A stretch of DNA of 64,000 nt from Cellulomonas sp. Y8 (GTDB lineage Bacteria > Actinomycetota > Actinomycetes > Actinomycetales > Cellulomonadaceae): positions 3,100,001 to 3,164,000 of the forward strand of contig NZ_CP041203.1 in the NCBI RefSeq assembly GCF_008033115.1, in the 5' to 3' direction. The number at the start of each line of letters is the position of its first letter. Position 1 is the first letter of the stretch. The translations under genes and the position numbers were made by a program. Below the pieces are notes generated by a model, which was not told where the DNA came from, ran no database searches, and was given only the letters and a program-made list of their open reading frames with translations. Of this stretch, positions 7,999 to 19,373 are shown piece by piece.

Positions 7999-9149
7999 CC
8001 GTGCCCGCGGCTCCGACGGGGTACGTGCACGTCACCCGCCTCCCGCCCAGCCCGAGCGGCGTCGCCGCGTACGCCGCCGCCTTCCGCCCCGTGCTCGACG
8101 CGCTCGGTCCGACCGGCACCGAGCCGCTGCCGCCCGCGCCCGAGGCGTCCCAGTCCGCCGCGCTCGCCGTCCGGCTGGCGCGCCGCCTGACCCGGCGCGA
8201 CCCGGGCGCGGTCCTCGTCGTCGAGCAGGCCGGCCGCGGGCTCGCGGAGTTCTGGGCCGCCTGGTGGGCCGCGCGGCGCGGACGGCGGGTCTGGCTGATG
8301 GTCCACGACGTGCCCGAGCTGTCCGGCGGCGCGTTCTTCACCACGCTGCTCGACCGCCGGGGCGGCCGCCGGGTCGCCGCGGCGCTGTCCGGCACCCTCG
8401 GCCGGCGCGCCGAGCGCGACCTGCTGCGCCGGGCCGAGCGGGTGCTCTGCCTGTCGCCGTCCGGTGCCGCGGCGCTCACGGCCGCGCACCGGCTGGACCG
8501 GACCGTCGAGGCGCTGCCGCACGTCGGCGCCGCCACCGACGACCCCGTCGACGGGCGCACCGAGGTGCTCGTGCCGGGGTACGTGGCCGCCGCCGACGAC
8601 GTGCTGCCCCTGGTGCGCGCCGCCGCCGACCTGCCGGACGGCTGGGTGCTGGCGGTCGGCGCCTGCGGCGAGGAGACGGCGCGCGCGCTCGCGGCCGCCG
8701 CGGAGGCCGCCGGGGCCGCCGACCGGGTGCGGCTGCTCGGCTTCCTGCCCGAGGAGGGCGTGCGCGCCGCGTTCGCGCGGGCCGCGGTCGTGGTGCGCTG
8801 GCGGCGCGACGGCTGGGGCGGCGGCGGGGCGCACGCGGTGAGCGGCCCGCTGGTCGCCGCCCTCGGGAACGGCTGCGCGGTCGTCACCAACGACTCCCGG
8901 GGCGCCGGGCACCTGTTCGACGAGGCCCGGGTGGTCGTCGTCGGCGACGGGGCGACCGGCGAGCGGGCGCTGCTCGACGCCGTCCGGTCGCTGGTGGCCG
9001 ATCCCGCTGACCGGCGGGCGCGCGGCGAGGCCGGCCGGGCGCTGGTCCGGCGGGAGCACACGGTGGCGGCGCTCGCGGCGCGGCTGCGCGCCGGGGCCGT
9101 CGCCCCGGAGCACGAGCACGCGGGCGCGGCCCGCGGGGAGGACGGCTGA
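7995..9149 (+). CDS. GT-B type glycosyltransferase (group 1-like)
   Basis: The 384-residue protein begins YVHVTRLPPSPSGVAAYAAAF, a phrase typical of GT-B transferases acting on surface polysaccharides. VWLMVHDVPELSGG and RVLCLSPSGAAALTAAH form the N-terminal domain. The C-terminal domain is weakly conserved (VLVPGYVAAADDVLPLVRAA; VRLLGFLPEEGVRAAFARA; ALGNGCAVVTND), matching the Glycos_transf_1 layout but lacking an obvious E-x7-E. GTG 7995 overlaps the preceding stop by GTGA. Donor and acceptor are unknown; the assignment rests on fold-level motifs and location. Confidence 0.75.
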   Translation: MTVPAAPTGYVHVTRLPPSPSGVAAYAAAFRPVLDALGPTGTEPLPPAPEASQSAALAVRLARRLTRRDPGAVLVVEQAGRGLAEFWAAWWAARRGRRVWLMVHDVPELSGGAFFTTLLDRRGGRRVAAALSGTLGRRAERDLLRRAERVLCLSPSGAAALTAAHRLDRTVEALPHVGAATDDPVDGRTEVLVPGYVAAADDVLPLVRAAADLPDGWVLAVGACGEETARALAAAAEAAGAADRVRLLGFLPEEGVRAAFARAAVVVRWRRDGWGGGGAHAVSGPLVAALGNGCAVVTNDSRGAGHLFDEARVVVVGDGATGERALLDAVRSLVADPADRRARGEAGRALVRREHTVAALAARLRAGAVAPEHEHAGAARGEDG

Positions 9150-9150
9150 C

Positions 9151-9669
9151 GTGGGTCGACGGGGTGAGCTCGTCTTCAACCGGGCGCTGACGCACGTGCC
9201 CAGCAACGAGCTGCGGATCCGCACGCTCCGGCGGCTGGGCGCGGACCTCGGCGAGCACGTCTACCTGTTCGGCGGGTCCGAGGTGCTCGAGCCGGGCAAC
9301 CTGCGGATCGCCGGGCGCTGCCACGTCGGGCGGTTCTGCCAGATCGACGCGCGCGGCGGCATCGACATCGGCTACGACGTGGTCATCGCGAGCCACGTCC
9401 TGCTGGTCACCGCCGACCACGACCTGCGGGACCCCGGGTTCGCCGGCCGGCTCGGGCCGATCACCATCGGGGACCGGGCCTGGCTCGCGAGCCGGTCGAC
9501 CGTCGTGCGCGGCGTGACCATCGGCGAGGGGGCTGTCGTGGCCGCCGGCGCCGTCGTCACCCAGGACGTCGAGCCCTGGACGATCGTCGGCGGGGTGCCC
9601 GCCCGGCCGATCGGGGAGCGGCCGCGGGAGCAGCACTACCGGATCGACTACGGGCCCGAGCGGTACTGA
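9151..9669 (+). CDS. Hexapeptide-repeat acyltransferase (WcaF/maltose O-acetyltransferase-like)
   Basis: This 172-residue left-handed beta-helix protein carries imperfect hexapeptide repeats from about residue 45 onward: LRIAGRCHVGRFCQID, IDIGYDVVIASHVLLVTADHD, ITIGDRAWLASRSTVVRGVTIG and GAVVAAGAVVTQDVEPWTIV. The TADHD segment holds the likely catalytic histidine, and GVPARPIG is the classic end of the acetyl-CoA-binding helix. It probably O-acetylates a sugar of the local polysaccharide. GTG 9151 follows the previous stop by one base. Lengths of this family are 160-210 residues, so it looks complete. Confidence 0.88.
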   Translation: MGRRGELVFNRALTHVPSNELRIRTLRRLGADLGEHVYLFGGSEVLEPGNLRIAGRCHVGRFCQIDARGGIDIGYDVVIASHVLLVTADHDLRDPGFAGRLGPITIGDRAWLASRSTVVRGVTIGEGAVVAAGAVVTQDVEPWTIVGGVPARPIGERPREQHYRIDYGPERY

Positions 9670-9752
9670 CGCCGCACGGGCTCGCGCAGCCCTGCCCTCT
9701 GTGATCTGCTACGGGTGATTTGTCCCGTTCGTGGGCCAGGCAGGGGGGAGCC

Positions 9753-10784
9753 GTGACCGCAGCACGCCCGACCGCCGACGGGCCGCCCGGGGGCGGGCGC
9801 GAGGCCGCGATCGACGTCTCGGTGGTGATCGCCGCGCGGGACGCCGAGGCCACGCTGGCCGCCCAGCTCGACGCGCTCGCCGCCCAGGCCCCGGCCTGCA
9901 CCTGGGAGGTGCTGGTCGCCGACAACGGCTCGACCGACGGGACCCGCGACGTCGTCCGGGACGCCGCCCGGGGACCGGCGGAGGTGCGCCTCGTCGACGC
10001 CTCCGGGATCCGCGGGGCCGGTGCCGCCCGGAACGCCGGGGCGCGCGCGGCCCGGGGCCGGGACCTGCTGTTCTGCGACGCCGACGACGTCGTCGCGCCC
10101 GGCTGGGTCGACGCCCTGCACGGCGCGCTCCAGGACGCCGACGTCGCGGCGGGGCGCCTGGAGTGGGAGCGGCTCAACAGCCGCGCGGCGCAGGGGTCCC
10201 GGGCGTTGCCCCAGGTCGACGGCCTGCAGTACACCGAGCCGCTGCCCCGGCTCGGGAGCGCGAGCTCCAGCAACCTCGCCGTCCGGCGGACGCTGTTCGA
10301 CCGGCTGGGCGGCTTCGACGTCCGCGCCCGCTACCTCCAGGACACCGACCTGTGCTGGCGCGCCCAGCTCGCCGGCGGGGCGCTCGCGTTCGAGCCCGAC
10401 GCCGTGGTGCACATGCGGCTGCGCGACGGCCTCGTCGGGGCCTGGCGGCAGGGGCGGGGCAGCGGGATGGGGCAGCGGTGGCTGGCCGCGCGGTACGCCG
10501 AGGTGGCGGCGCAGGCGGATGCGGACGGGTCCGCGCCGGTGGCGGGCGACGGCGCGGTCGCGGGCGGCGACCGCGTCGCCGCGCGGCGCTGGCCGGCGCG
10601 GATCGCCCGGCGGGCGTGGCTCGTGGCGGGCGAAGCCGCCCGGATCCGGTCCCGGGGCGACGTCGCGCGGCTGTCCTGGAGCACCGGGTTCGGCATCGGG
10701 TACGCACGCGGCGGGCTGCCCGAGCCGGAGCCGCTCCGCGCGGGCGAGCTCGCGGTGGCCGGCTGCGGGCACGAGGCGGACTGA
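9753..10784 (+). CDS. Glycosyltransferase family 2
   Basis: The 343-residue transferase has DVSVVIAARDAEATLAAQLD, VLVADNGSTDGT, FCDADDVVAPGW (DxD) and YLQDTDLCWRAQLAGG in the usual GT-A order. Its organisation and many blocks, including VDAS-RGAGAARN, match the enzyme at 4558-5622, so the two are paralogues. GTG 9753 is preferred over an upstream TTG because GGGGGGAG at 9743-9750 is a good ribosome-binding site. The product is probably a sugar transferase of the same glycan. The upstream region carries GGGTGATTTGTCC, discussed as a shared motif. Confidence 0.88.
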   Translation: MTAARPTADGPPGGGREAAIDVSVVIAARDAEATLAAQLDALAAQAPACTWEVLVADNGSTDGTRDVVRDAARGPAEVRLVDASGIRGAGAARNAGARAARGRDLLFCDADDVVAPGWVDALHGALQDADVAAGRLEWERLNSRAAQGSRALPQVDGLQYTEPLPRLGSASSSNLAVRRTLFDRLGGFDVRARYLQDTDLCWRAQLAGGALAFEPDAVVHMRLRDGLVGAWRQGRGSGMGQRWLAARYAEVAAQADADGSAPVAGDGAVAGGDRVAARRWPARIARRAWLVAGEAARIRSRGDVARLSWSTGFGIGYARGGLPEPEPLRAGELAVAGCGHEAD

Positions 10785-10808
10785 GCCGGCGCGCGGTGAT
10801 CGGCGGGC

Positions 10809-10831
10809 GCGAGGCGAAGGGTCCGCCTCGC
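10809..10831 (+). terminator. Short hairpin after glycosyltransferase
   Basis: GCGAGGCG (10809-10816) pairs with CGCCTCGC (10824-10831) around a 7-nt loop, 25 bases after the stop codon. It is a modest terminator candidate. Confidence 0.4.
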
Positions 10832-11007
10832 CGGCCCAGGGCGGGCCATCGGGGTCGGTCGCACCCGCACGGGTGACCCGCGTCCGGCGACCGGGCGACC
10901 CCCGGTGCGCGCACCCGGGTGACCGACTCGACGCGCACCTGTCCGGTTTGCGAGGGTATGTCGACATTCTCGGCCGCACCCGACGCCGAGCCGGCGGGAG
11001 GTGACGC

Positions 11008-12195
11008 GTGATCGACGCCCGGGCCCGCGCGGACGTGTCGGTCGTCGTGGTCGCGCGCGGCGACGAGCACGGCCTGCCGCACACCCTGCGCAGCCTGCTG
11101 GACTCCCTCGACCACGCCGCCGGCCGCCGGGACGACCGGACCTCCTGGCTCCGCGGCGAGCGGCTGCACGGCGAGCTGCTCCTCGTCGCCCGGGACCTCG
11201 GCCGCCTGCCCGCGCTGCCCGCCGACCCGCGGCTGCGCGTCGTCGCCGCCCCCGGGGTGACCGGCGGGCGCGCCCGGAACGTCGGCGTCGCGGCGGCGCG
11301 CGGCCGGTACCTGCTGTTCACCGACGCCCAGGTCCGGGTGCCCGCCGACTGGGTGCTCGCGCTCACCGCGCCGCTGCGCTCCGGCCGCGCCGACCTGACC
11401 GGCGGGGCGGTGCGGCTGACCGCGAACCTCGAGCGGCCCTGGCTGACGGAGGACCTCGCCGCCGCCTACCTCGACCTCGTCCCGGACCCGCCCGAGGTCG
11501 GCCGGGCGTTCAGCGGCGTCAGCATGGCCGCGACGCGGGCGGTCCTGGAGGCGGTCGGCTTCGACGAGGCGCTCGGCACCGCGCGCTGCCCCGACGGGCT
11601 CGACGTCGTGTTCCGACGCGACGTCGTCGGCGCGGGCTTCCGCGAGCGGGCCGTCGCGGCTGCGGTCGTGGAGCGCGACCTCGGCCCCCGCGCGCTCGTC
11701 CGCCGGGCCCTCATCGAGCGGGCCCGCGGGCACGGACGGGCCGCCGCGTACGTCGACCGGCGGCTGCGGGACGTCCGCCCCGCCGCACCCGTCGTGCTGC
11801 TGCGGCTCGCGGGCCGGTGGCTGCGGCTGCTGGCGCTCGGGCACGGCCGCGGGCACGCCCGGGCCCGGCTGCGGGCGCACGCCGCCGTCGCGTACCACCG
11901 CGAGACCCTGCGGCTGCTGCGGGCGCCCGCGCGCGAACGCCCCGCGTCCGCCGCCGGCGACGCCCCGGGCGGCGGCGGTGCCCCGCGCTCCGCCGTGCCC
12001 GTGGCGCTGCTGCCGCGCGACTCGGTGCCGCCGACCGCGCTGCCCGCCGCCGAGCCCGCGCCGACCGCCGCGGCCGTCGACGAGGGCGCGCGCGGCGCCG
12101 TGCACCAGTTCTGGGACCGCGGCCGCTCGCGCGGCGCCGAGGCCCGCGCGGGCCGCCCGCCCGCCACCCCGCTGCACGGCACCACGGCGTCCTGA
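11008..12195 (+). CDS. Glycosyltransferase family 2-like protein
   Basis: The 395-residue protein has DVSVVVVARGDEHGLPHTL at the N-terminus, GGRARNVGVAAARGRYLLF and FTDAQVRVPADWV. The last replaces the usual DADD with TDAQ, so the metal-binding DxD motif is weakened. GFDEALGTARCPDGLDVVFRRDVVG supplies the acceptor-side segment, and the C-terminal 80 residues are proline/alanine-rich. The missing second acidic residue suggests either an unusual active site or a non-catalytic member. GTG 11008 follows GGGAGGTGA. Upstream, TGTCCGGTTTGCG at 10940-10952 fits the shared motif of this locus. Confidence 0.75.
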   Translation: MIDARARADVSVVVVARGDEHGLPHTLRSLLDSLDHAAGRRDDRTSWLRGERLHGELLLVARDLGRLPALPADPRLRVVAAPGVTGGRARNVGVAAARGRYLLFTDAQVRVPADWVLALTAPLRSGRADLTGGAVRLTANLERPWLTEDLAAAYLDLVPDPPEVGRAFSGVSMAATRAVLEAVGFDEALGTARCPDGLDVVFRRDVVGAGFRERAVAAAVVERDLGPRALVRRALIERARGHGRAAAYVDRRLRDVRPAAPVVLLRLAGRWLRLLALGHGRGHARARLRAHAAVAYHRETLRLLRAPARERPASAAGDAPGGGGAPRSAVPVALLPRDSVPPTALPAAEPAPTAAAVDEGARGAVHQFWDRGRSRGAEARAGRPPATPLHGTTAS

Positions 12196-12283
12196 CCCCG
12201 CGGGGGGCGGGCGGGCCGCTGCCCCACCCACCGCCGGCTGCGCGCCTCCGCGCCTCGGGTCCGGAATCGTCGAGCGGATACGG

Positions 12284-12343
12284 GACACGTCGAGTGCCTA
12301 TCCACGGGATAGGCAGTCGACGTGTCGGGTAGGCACTCGGCGG
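12284..12343. repeat. Palindromic element C (CGCCGAG family)
   Basis: GACACGTCGAGTGCCTATCC (12284-12303) pairs with 12307-12326 over 20 positions with one mismatch and a 3-nt loop. A further inverted copy, GGTAGGCACTCGGCG, occupies 12329-12343. It lies between convergent genes and could act as a bidirectional terminator. Its ends resemble the two elements near 26,550 and 26,660. Confidence 0.7.
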
Positions 12344-12345
12344 GG

Positions 12346-12397
12346 GTCAGGCGCGGAGGTCAGGCGCGGGGGTCAGGCGCGGCGGTCAGGCGCGGGG
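12346..12397. repeat. 13-bp tandem repeat, four copies, overlapping the acyltransferase stop codon
   Basis: GTCAGGCGCGG followed by NG repeats at 12346, 12359, 12372 and 12385. On the minus strand each unit carries a TGA, and the last unit (12386-12388) supplies the stop codon of the acyltransferase gene. Confidence 0.75.
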
Positions 12398-13981
12398 GCG
12401 GCGCGACGGGCCCGCCGGGGGGTGCCAGCGTGCGCCGGGCGTCGGGGCGCCGTCGGCCGCGGCGCGCTGCCGGGCCGGGGGCTCCGGTGCCGCCCACGCC
12501 GCTCCGTCGTCTGCCGGCGGTCGACCGGCGACGGCGCGCGCGTCCCGCGACCGGACCGCCTCGTCGGCGTGCTCCGCGGCGGGGCGCCCCGCCGCGACCA
12601 CGGCGGCCACCGCCACCAGCGCCGCGGTCCCGACGGCGCCCTCGGCGGCCGAGGGGCCGGCGGCGATCGCGGCGTGCGCCGGCGCCGGCTCGAGCGCGCG
12701 CGGCACGTCCGTCAGCGCGAGGCCGTGCGCCGTGGCGACGTACCCGGGGGTCGTCGCGGTGGTGCCCCGCCCGGGCGCCGGCCCGGCCCCGGGCCCGCTC
12801 GCCGGCACCGAGCCCGCCGGCACCGAGCCCGCCGGCACCGCCACGGCGGCGAGCCCGGCCCCCGGCGTCAGCGGGAACGACCACGCCACCTCGCGCGGCC
12901 GGCTGTGCCGGGCCCGGCGTCCACCGGGCGCGTGCGCCGGCGGGGCCGCCCCCAGCCGCGGCGCGGGCGCGGGCACCGCCGCGAGGATCCGGGCGCGGGC
13001 CGGCAGCTCGACGCCGCGCCACAGCAGGAACGCGAGGCCCGCCGAGACCACCAGCACGACGCTGATCGCCGCGGGCCCGCGCACGGGCGTCGCCACGACG
13101 ACCTTGATGACCAGCTCGTGCAGCAGGTAGAACGAGAACGACAGCGCCCCGCCCAGCTTCACCGCCGGGTGCAGCGCCCAGCGGTTGCGACCGTCGATGT
13201 CGCCCCACGCGCAGCCCGCGGCGAGCGGCGCGAAGATCGCGGCCAGCACCGCGGTGAGCACCGTGGGGTGCACGTCGACGGCGGCGGCGCCGAGCACGCA
13301 CGCGGCGAGCACGGCGAGCAGCGCCCAGGCCGGCACCCGGGGGCGCCAGCCCTCGCGCACCGCGAGCGCCGTGACCATGCCGAGCAGGAACTCCGGGAGC
13401 CGGGCGGGCGGCAGGTGGAAGAGCAGCGGGATGAGCGACGGCCAGACCAGCGCGACGGCGACCGGCGCGGCGAGCGCGGCCCCGGCGACGAGGACCCGCG
13501 TGCGCGGCTGCATCCGGCGCAGCGCCCACAGCAGCGCCGGGAAGGCGGCGTAGAACGCGATCTCGCAGGACAGCGACCAGGCGACGCCGTTCACGGCGAA
13601 CACGACCTGGCCGTCCGGCGACCACGCCTGCACGAGGAACATCCCCGACAGCACCGTGGCCGGGTCGACCGTGGCGCCCACCACGAGCACCGTCACCGCG
13701 AGCCCGATCGCGAACGCCGTGAGGTGGTTCGGCAGGATGCGCGCGAGCCGGCGGGTGTAGAACGCCCCGAGCGTCGTCCCGGGCTGCGCGGTCCAGGTGA
13801 GCACGAAGCCGGACAGCACGAAGAACAGCCCGACGCCGGTGTAGAACGCGCTGGACCCCCGGATGACCTGCAGGTTCCAGGAGTTCACGTGGTAGAGCAT
13901 CACGAGCAGCGCGCCGGCCGCCCGCAGGCCGTTGAGGCTCCAGAGGACGGGCAGGCGGTCGCCGCCGTGCGCGGTACCCAT
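12386..13981 (-). CDS. Acyltransferase family 3 membrane protein with long low-complexity tail
   Basis: This 531-residue protein begins LPVLWSLNGLRAAGALLVML, followed by YHVNSW, the acyltransferase-3 opening with the conserved Arg and His. YTGVGLFFVLSGFVLTW and RRLARILPNHL follow. About ten hydrophobic segments fill residues 15-370, so it is an inner-membrane O-acyltransferase of the OafA type, probably modifying the local polysaccharide. The last 160 residues are Pro/Ala/Gly-rich and probably disordered; the family usually ends near residue 380. Part of the tail comes from a 15-bp repeat (12801-12840). The ATG at 13981 is the first in frame. Its strand opposes the glycosyltransferases. Confidence 0.87.
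   Translation of the reverse strand: MGTAHGGDRLPVLWSLNGLRAAGALLVMLYHVNSWNLQVIRGSSAFYTGVGLFFVLSGFVLTWTAQPGTTLGAFYTRRLARILPNHLTAFAIGLAVTVLVVGATVDPATVLSGMFLVQAWSPDGQVVFAVNGVAWSLSCEIAFYAAFPALLWALRRMQPRTRVLVAGAALAAPVAVALVWPSLIPLLFHLPPARLPEFLLGMVTALAVREGWRPRVPAWALLAVLAACVLGAAAVDVHPTVLTAVLAAIFAPLAAGCAWGDIDGRNRWALHPAVKLGGALSFSFYLLHELVIKVVVATPVRGPAAISVVLVVSAGLAFLLWRGVELPARARILAAVPAPAPRLGAAPPAHAPGGRRARHSRPREVAWSFPLTPGAGLAAVAVPAGSVPAGSVPASGPGAGPAPGRGTTATTPGYVATAHGLALTDVPRALEPAPAHAAIAAGPSAAEGAVGTAALVAVAAVVAAGRPAAEHADEAVRSRDARAVAGRPPADDGAAWAAPEPPARQRAAADGAPTPGARWHPPAGPSRRPRA
12801..12840. repeat. 15-bp in-frame tandem repeat inside the acyltransferase tail
   Basis: GCCGGCACCGAGCCC occurs at 12801-12815 and 12816-12830, with ten bases of a third copy to 12840. 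It encodes a repeated Ala-Gly-Ser-Val-Pro pentapeptide on the minus strand. Confidence 0.7.
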
Positions 13982-14223
13982 TCGCCCTCCCGGGGTGGCA
14001 GTCGTCGGCCGGGGCTGGTCGCGGCTGCGCGGGAGCCCCGCGTCAGGCCTCTAGTTGAAGTGCAAATTAGGACAAACGGTGCAGAACGTGTCAAGAGGGG
14101 TGCCGCCGTCAGGGTGAGAGTGTCGGTGGTCGCTCGTACAGTGGTCGCTGCACCCCGGATCCCCTGGATCCGGGGTTCTCGTGCTGACCGCGCCCCGCCG
14201 CCGGCACCCCCGGAAGGAACCCA

Positions 14224-17865
<3,642 letters not shown>

Positions 17866-17909
17866 GCCGGCCGGCGCTCCCGCCCGCCGGCTCGCGCCGG
17901 CAGCGCGTC

Positions 17910-17945
17910 GGGGCCGGTCCTGGCCCCGAGCCCAGGACCGGCCCC
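17910..17945 (+). terminator. Terminator hairpin after mfd
   Basis: GGGGCCGGTCCTGG (17910-17923) pairs perfectly with CCAGGACCGGCCCC (17932-17945) over 14 bp with an 8-nt loop. A -10-like TACGAT follows directly, so the region ends mfd transcription and restarts the lipoprotein operon. Confidence 0.7.
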
Positions 17946-17951
17946 TACGAT
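17946..17951 (+). promoter_or_regulatory. Candidate -10 for lipoprotein-mazG operon
   Basis: TACGAT abuts the mfd terminator and lies 45 bases before the GTG start of the lipoprotein gene. Any -35 would fall within the terminator stem; none is convincing. Confidence 0.4.
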
Positions 17952-17995
17952 GGGCCCGGTCGGGCGACGGAGAGCGACGAGAGGCCAGGTGTGCG

Positions 17996-18547
17996 GTGAC
18001 GCGGAAGACGGTCCGGCGGACGGTGTCCGCCGTCGGGGTGCTGGCGGTGGCGGGCGTGCTCGCGGCGTGCGGCGGCGGCCGCCCCGGCGCGGCGGCCGTG
18101 GTCGACGGCCGGTCGATCCCGACGTCCGAGGTCGAGACCGCGACCCAGGAGCTCGGCCCCGTGCTCCAGGGCGTCTCGGCGTCCGCGATCCTCGGCGTGC
18201 TCATCCAGGAGCCGACGGTCTCCGCCGCGGCGTCCGACGCGGGCGTCGCGGTGTCCGACGAGCAGGCCGCCGACGCGCTCGACCAGCAGGTCGAGGCCGC
18301 GGGCGCCCCGGCCCAGGACTTCTCGCCGGCCTCGGTCGGCGTCATGCGGTACCTGCTGGAGATCCAGGCCCTGCAGGGCGCGGACGACGCGGACACGCTG
18401 CTCGCGTCGCTGCAGGAGGACCTCGGGGCCCTCGACTTCACCGTGAACCCCCGGTTCGGCACCGCGGACGACCTCGGCACCGTCGGCACGACCGCGTACC
18501 CGTGGATCGTGTCCGCCGACGGGGCCGCGCCGACCCCGGCCCCGTGA
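17996..18547 (+). CDS. SurA N-domain-like lipoprotein
   Basis: This 183-residue protein has a signal peptide (positively charged start, hydrophobic [16 protein letters not shown]) and a lipobox LAAC ending at Cys23-24, so it is probably an outward-facing membrane lipoprotein. [21 protein letters not shown] resembles the N-terminal chaperone domain of SurA/PrsA, but no peptidyl-prolyl isomerase domain follows. Its position next to mfd and mazG parallels the lipoprotein gene in the related Mycobacterium block, although order differs. GTG 17996 was chosen because it opens the signal peptide; its TGA overlaps the mazG start. Function is unknown beyond the domain similarity. Confidence 0.75.
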   Translation: MTRKTVRRTVSAVGVLAVAGVLAACGGGRPGAAAVVDGRSIPTSEVETATQELGPVLQGVSASAILGVLIQEPTVSAAASDAGVAVSDEQAADALDQQVEAAGAPAQDFSPASVGVMRYLLEIQALQGADDADTLLASLQEDLGALDFTVNPRFGTADDLGTVGTTAYPWIVSADGAAPTPAP

Positions 18548-19225
18548 CCGACGCCCGCGCCGAGGCCGCGGCGGACCCCACCGCCGTCGCGGACCCGCTG
18601 CGCCGCCTCGTCGCGGTGATGGACCGGCTGCGCTCCCCGGGCGGCTGCCCCTGGGACGCCGAGCAGACGCACGCCTCCCTCGTGCCGTACGTGCTCGAGG
18701 AGGCCTACGAGGTCGCGGAGGCGGTCGAGGGCGGGGACCGCGCACCTGCGCGAGGAGCTCGGCGACCTGCTGCTCCAGGTGGTGTTCCACGCCCGGATCG
18801 CCCAGGAGGACCCCGCCGGGCCGTTCGACGTCGACGACGTCGCGGCCGACCTGGTCGCCAAGCTCGTGCGGCGGCACCCGCACGTCTTCGGCACCGCCGA
18901 GGTCGCGGACGCCGACGGCGTGAACCGGCAGTGGGACGCGATCAAGCGCGAGGAGAAGCAGCGGGAGTCCGTGCTCGACGGCGTGCCGCTCGCGATGGGC
19001 GCGCTGGCGCGGGCGCAGAAGGTGGCGTCGCGGGCCGAGCGGTCCGGGCTGGCCGCGGTCGCGCCGGCGCCGACCCCCGGCGCCCCCGGGGTGCCCGGCG
19101 ACCTCGGCGCGCGGCTGCTCGCCCTGGTGCAGGAGGCCCGCGCGGCCGGCCCCGACGCGGAGGGCGAGCTCCGCCGCGCGACGGCCGTGTGGGAGCGGGA
19201 CCTGCGGGCGGCCGAGCAGGGCTGA
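18544..19225 (+). pseudogene. mazG: MazG nucleoside triphosphate pyrophosphohydrolase, frameshifted
   Basis: The first frame gives [20 protein letters not shown] and [16 protein letters not shown], and the next frame gives [12 protein letters not shown], then [20 protein letters not shown] and [13 protein letters not shown]. All are MazG blocks, with the Glu cluster EEAYE for Mg. The frame changes at about 18741-18752, where one surplus base destroys the [12 protein letters not shown] segment. The corrected product is about 226 residues. MazG hydrolyses canonical and damaged NTPs. GTG 18544 overlaps the lipoprotein stop. It is either a sequencing error or a true lesion in a normally conserved gene. 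Confidence 0.85.
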
Positions 19226-19373
19226 CGGCCCGGGTCGGACGCGCCGGGCCGAAGGTCCGGGACTCCGTCGGGCCCCGGGCACCAGGATGGGCGAGGCTGG
19301 CGGTGCACCCGCGGCCCGGTGCCCCACGCCCGGCGAGGGCGGGCGCACCGCGACACCGGACGAGGAGGGGTCG

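Noticed and set aside
14137..14142. Strong promoter for mfd at TACAGT
   Set aside because: The -10 is reasonable, but no acceptable -35 lies 16-19 bases upstream, so it is mentioned only within the mfd entry.
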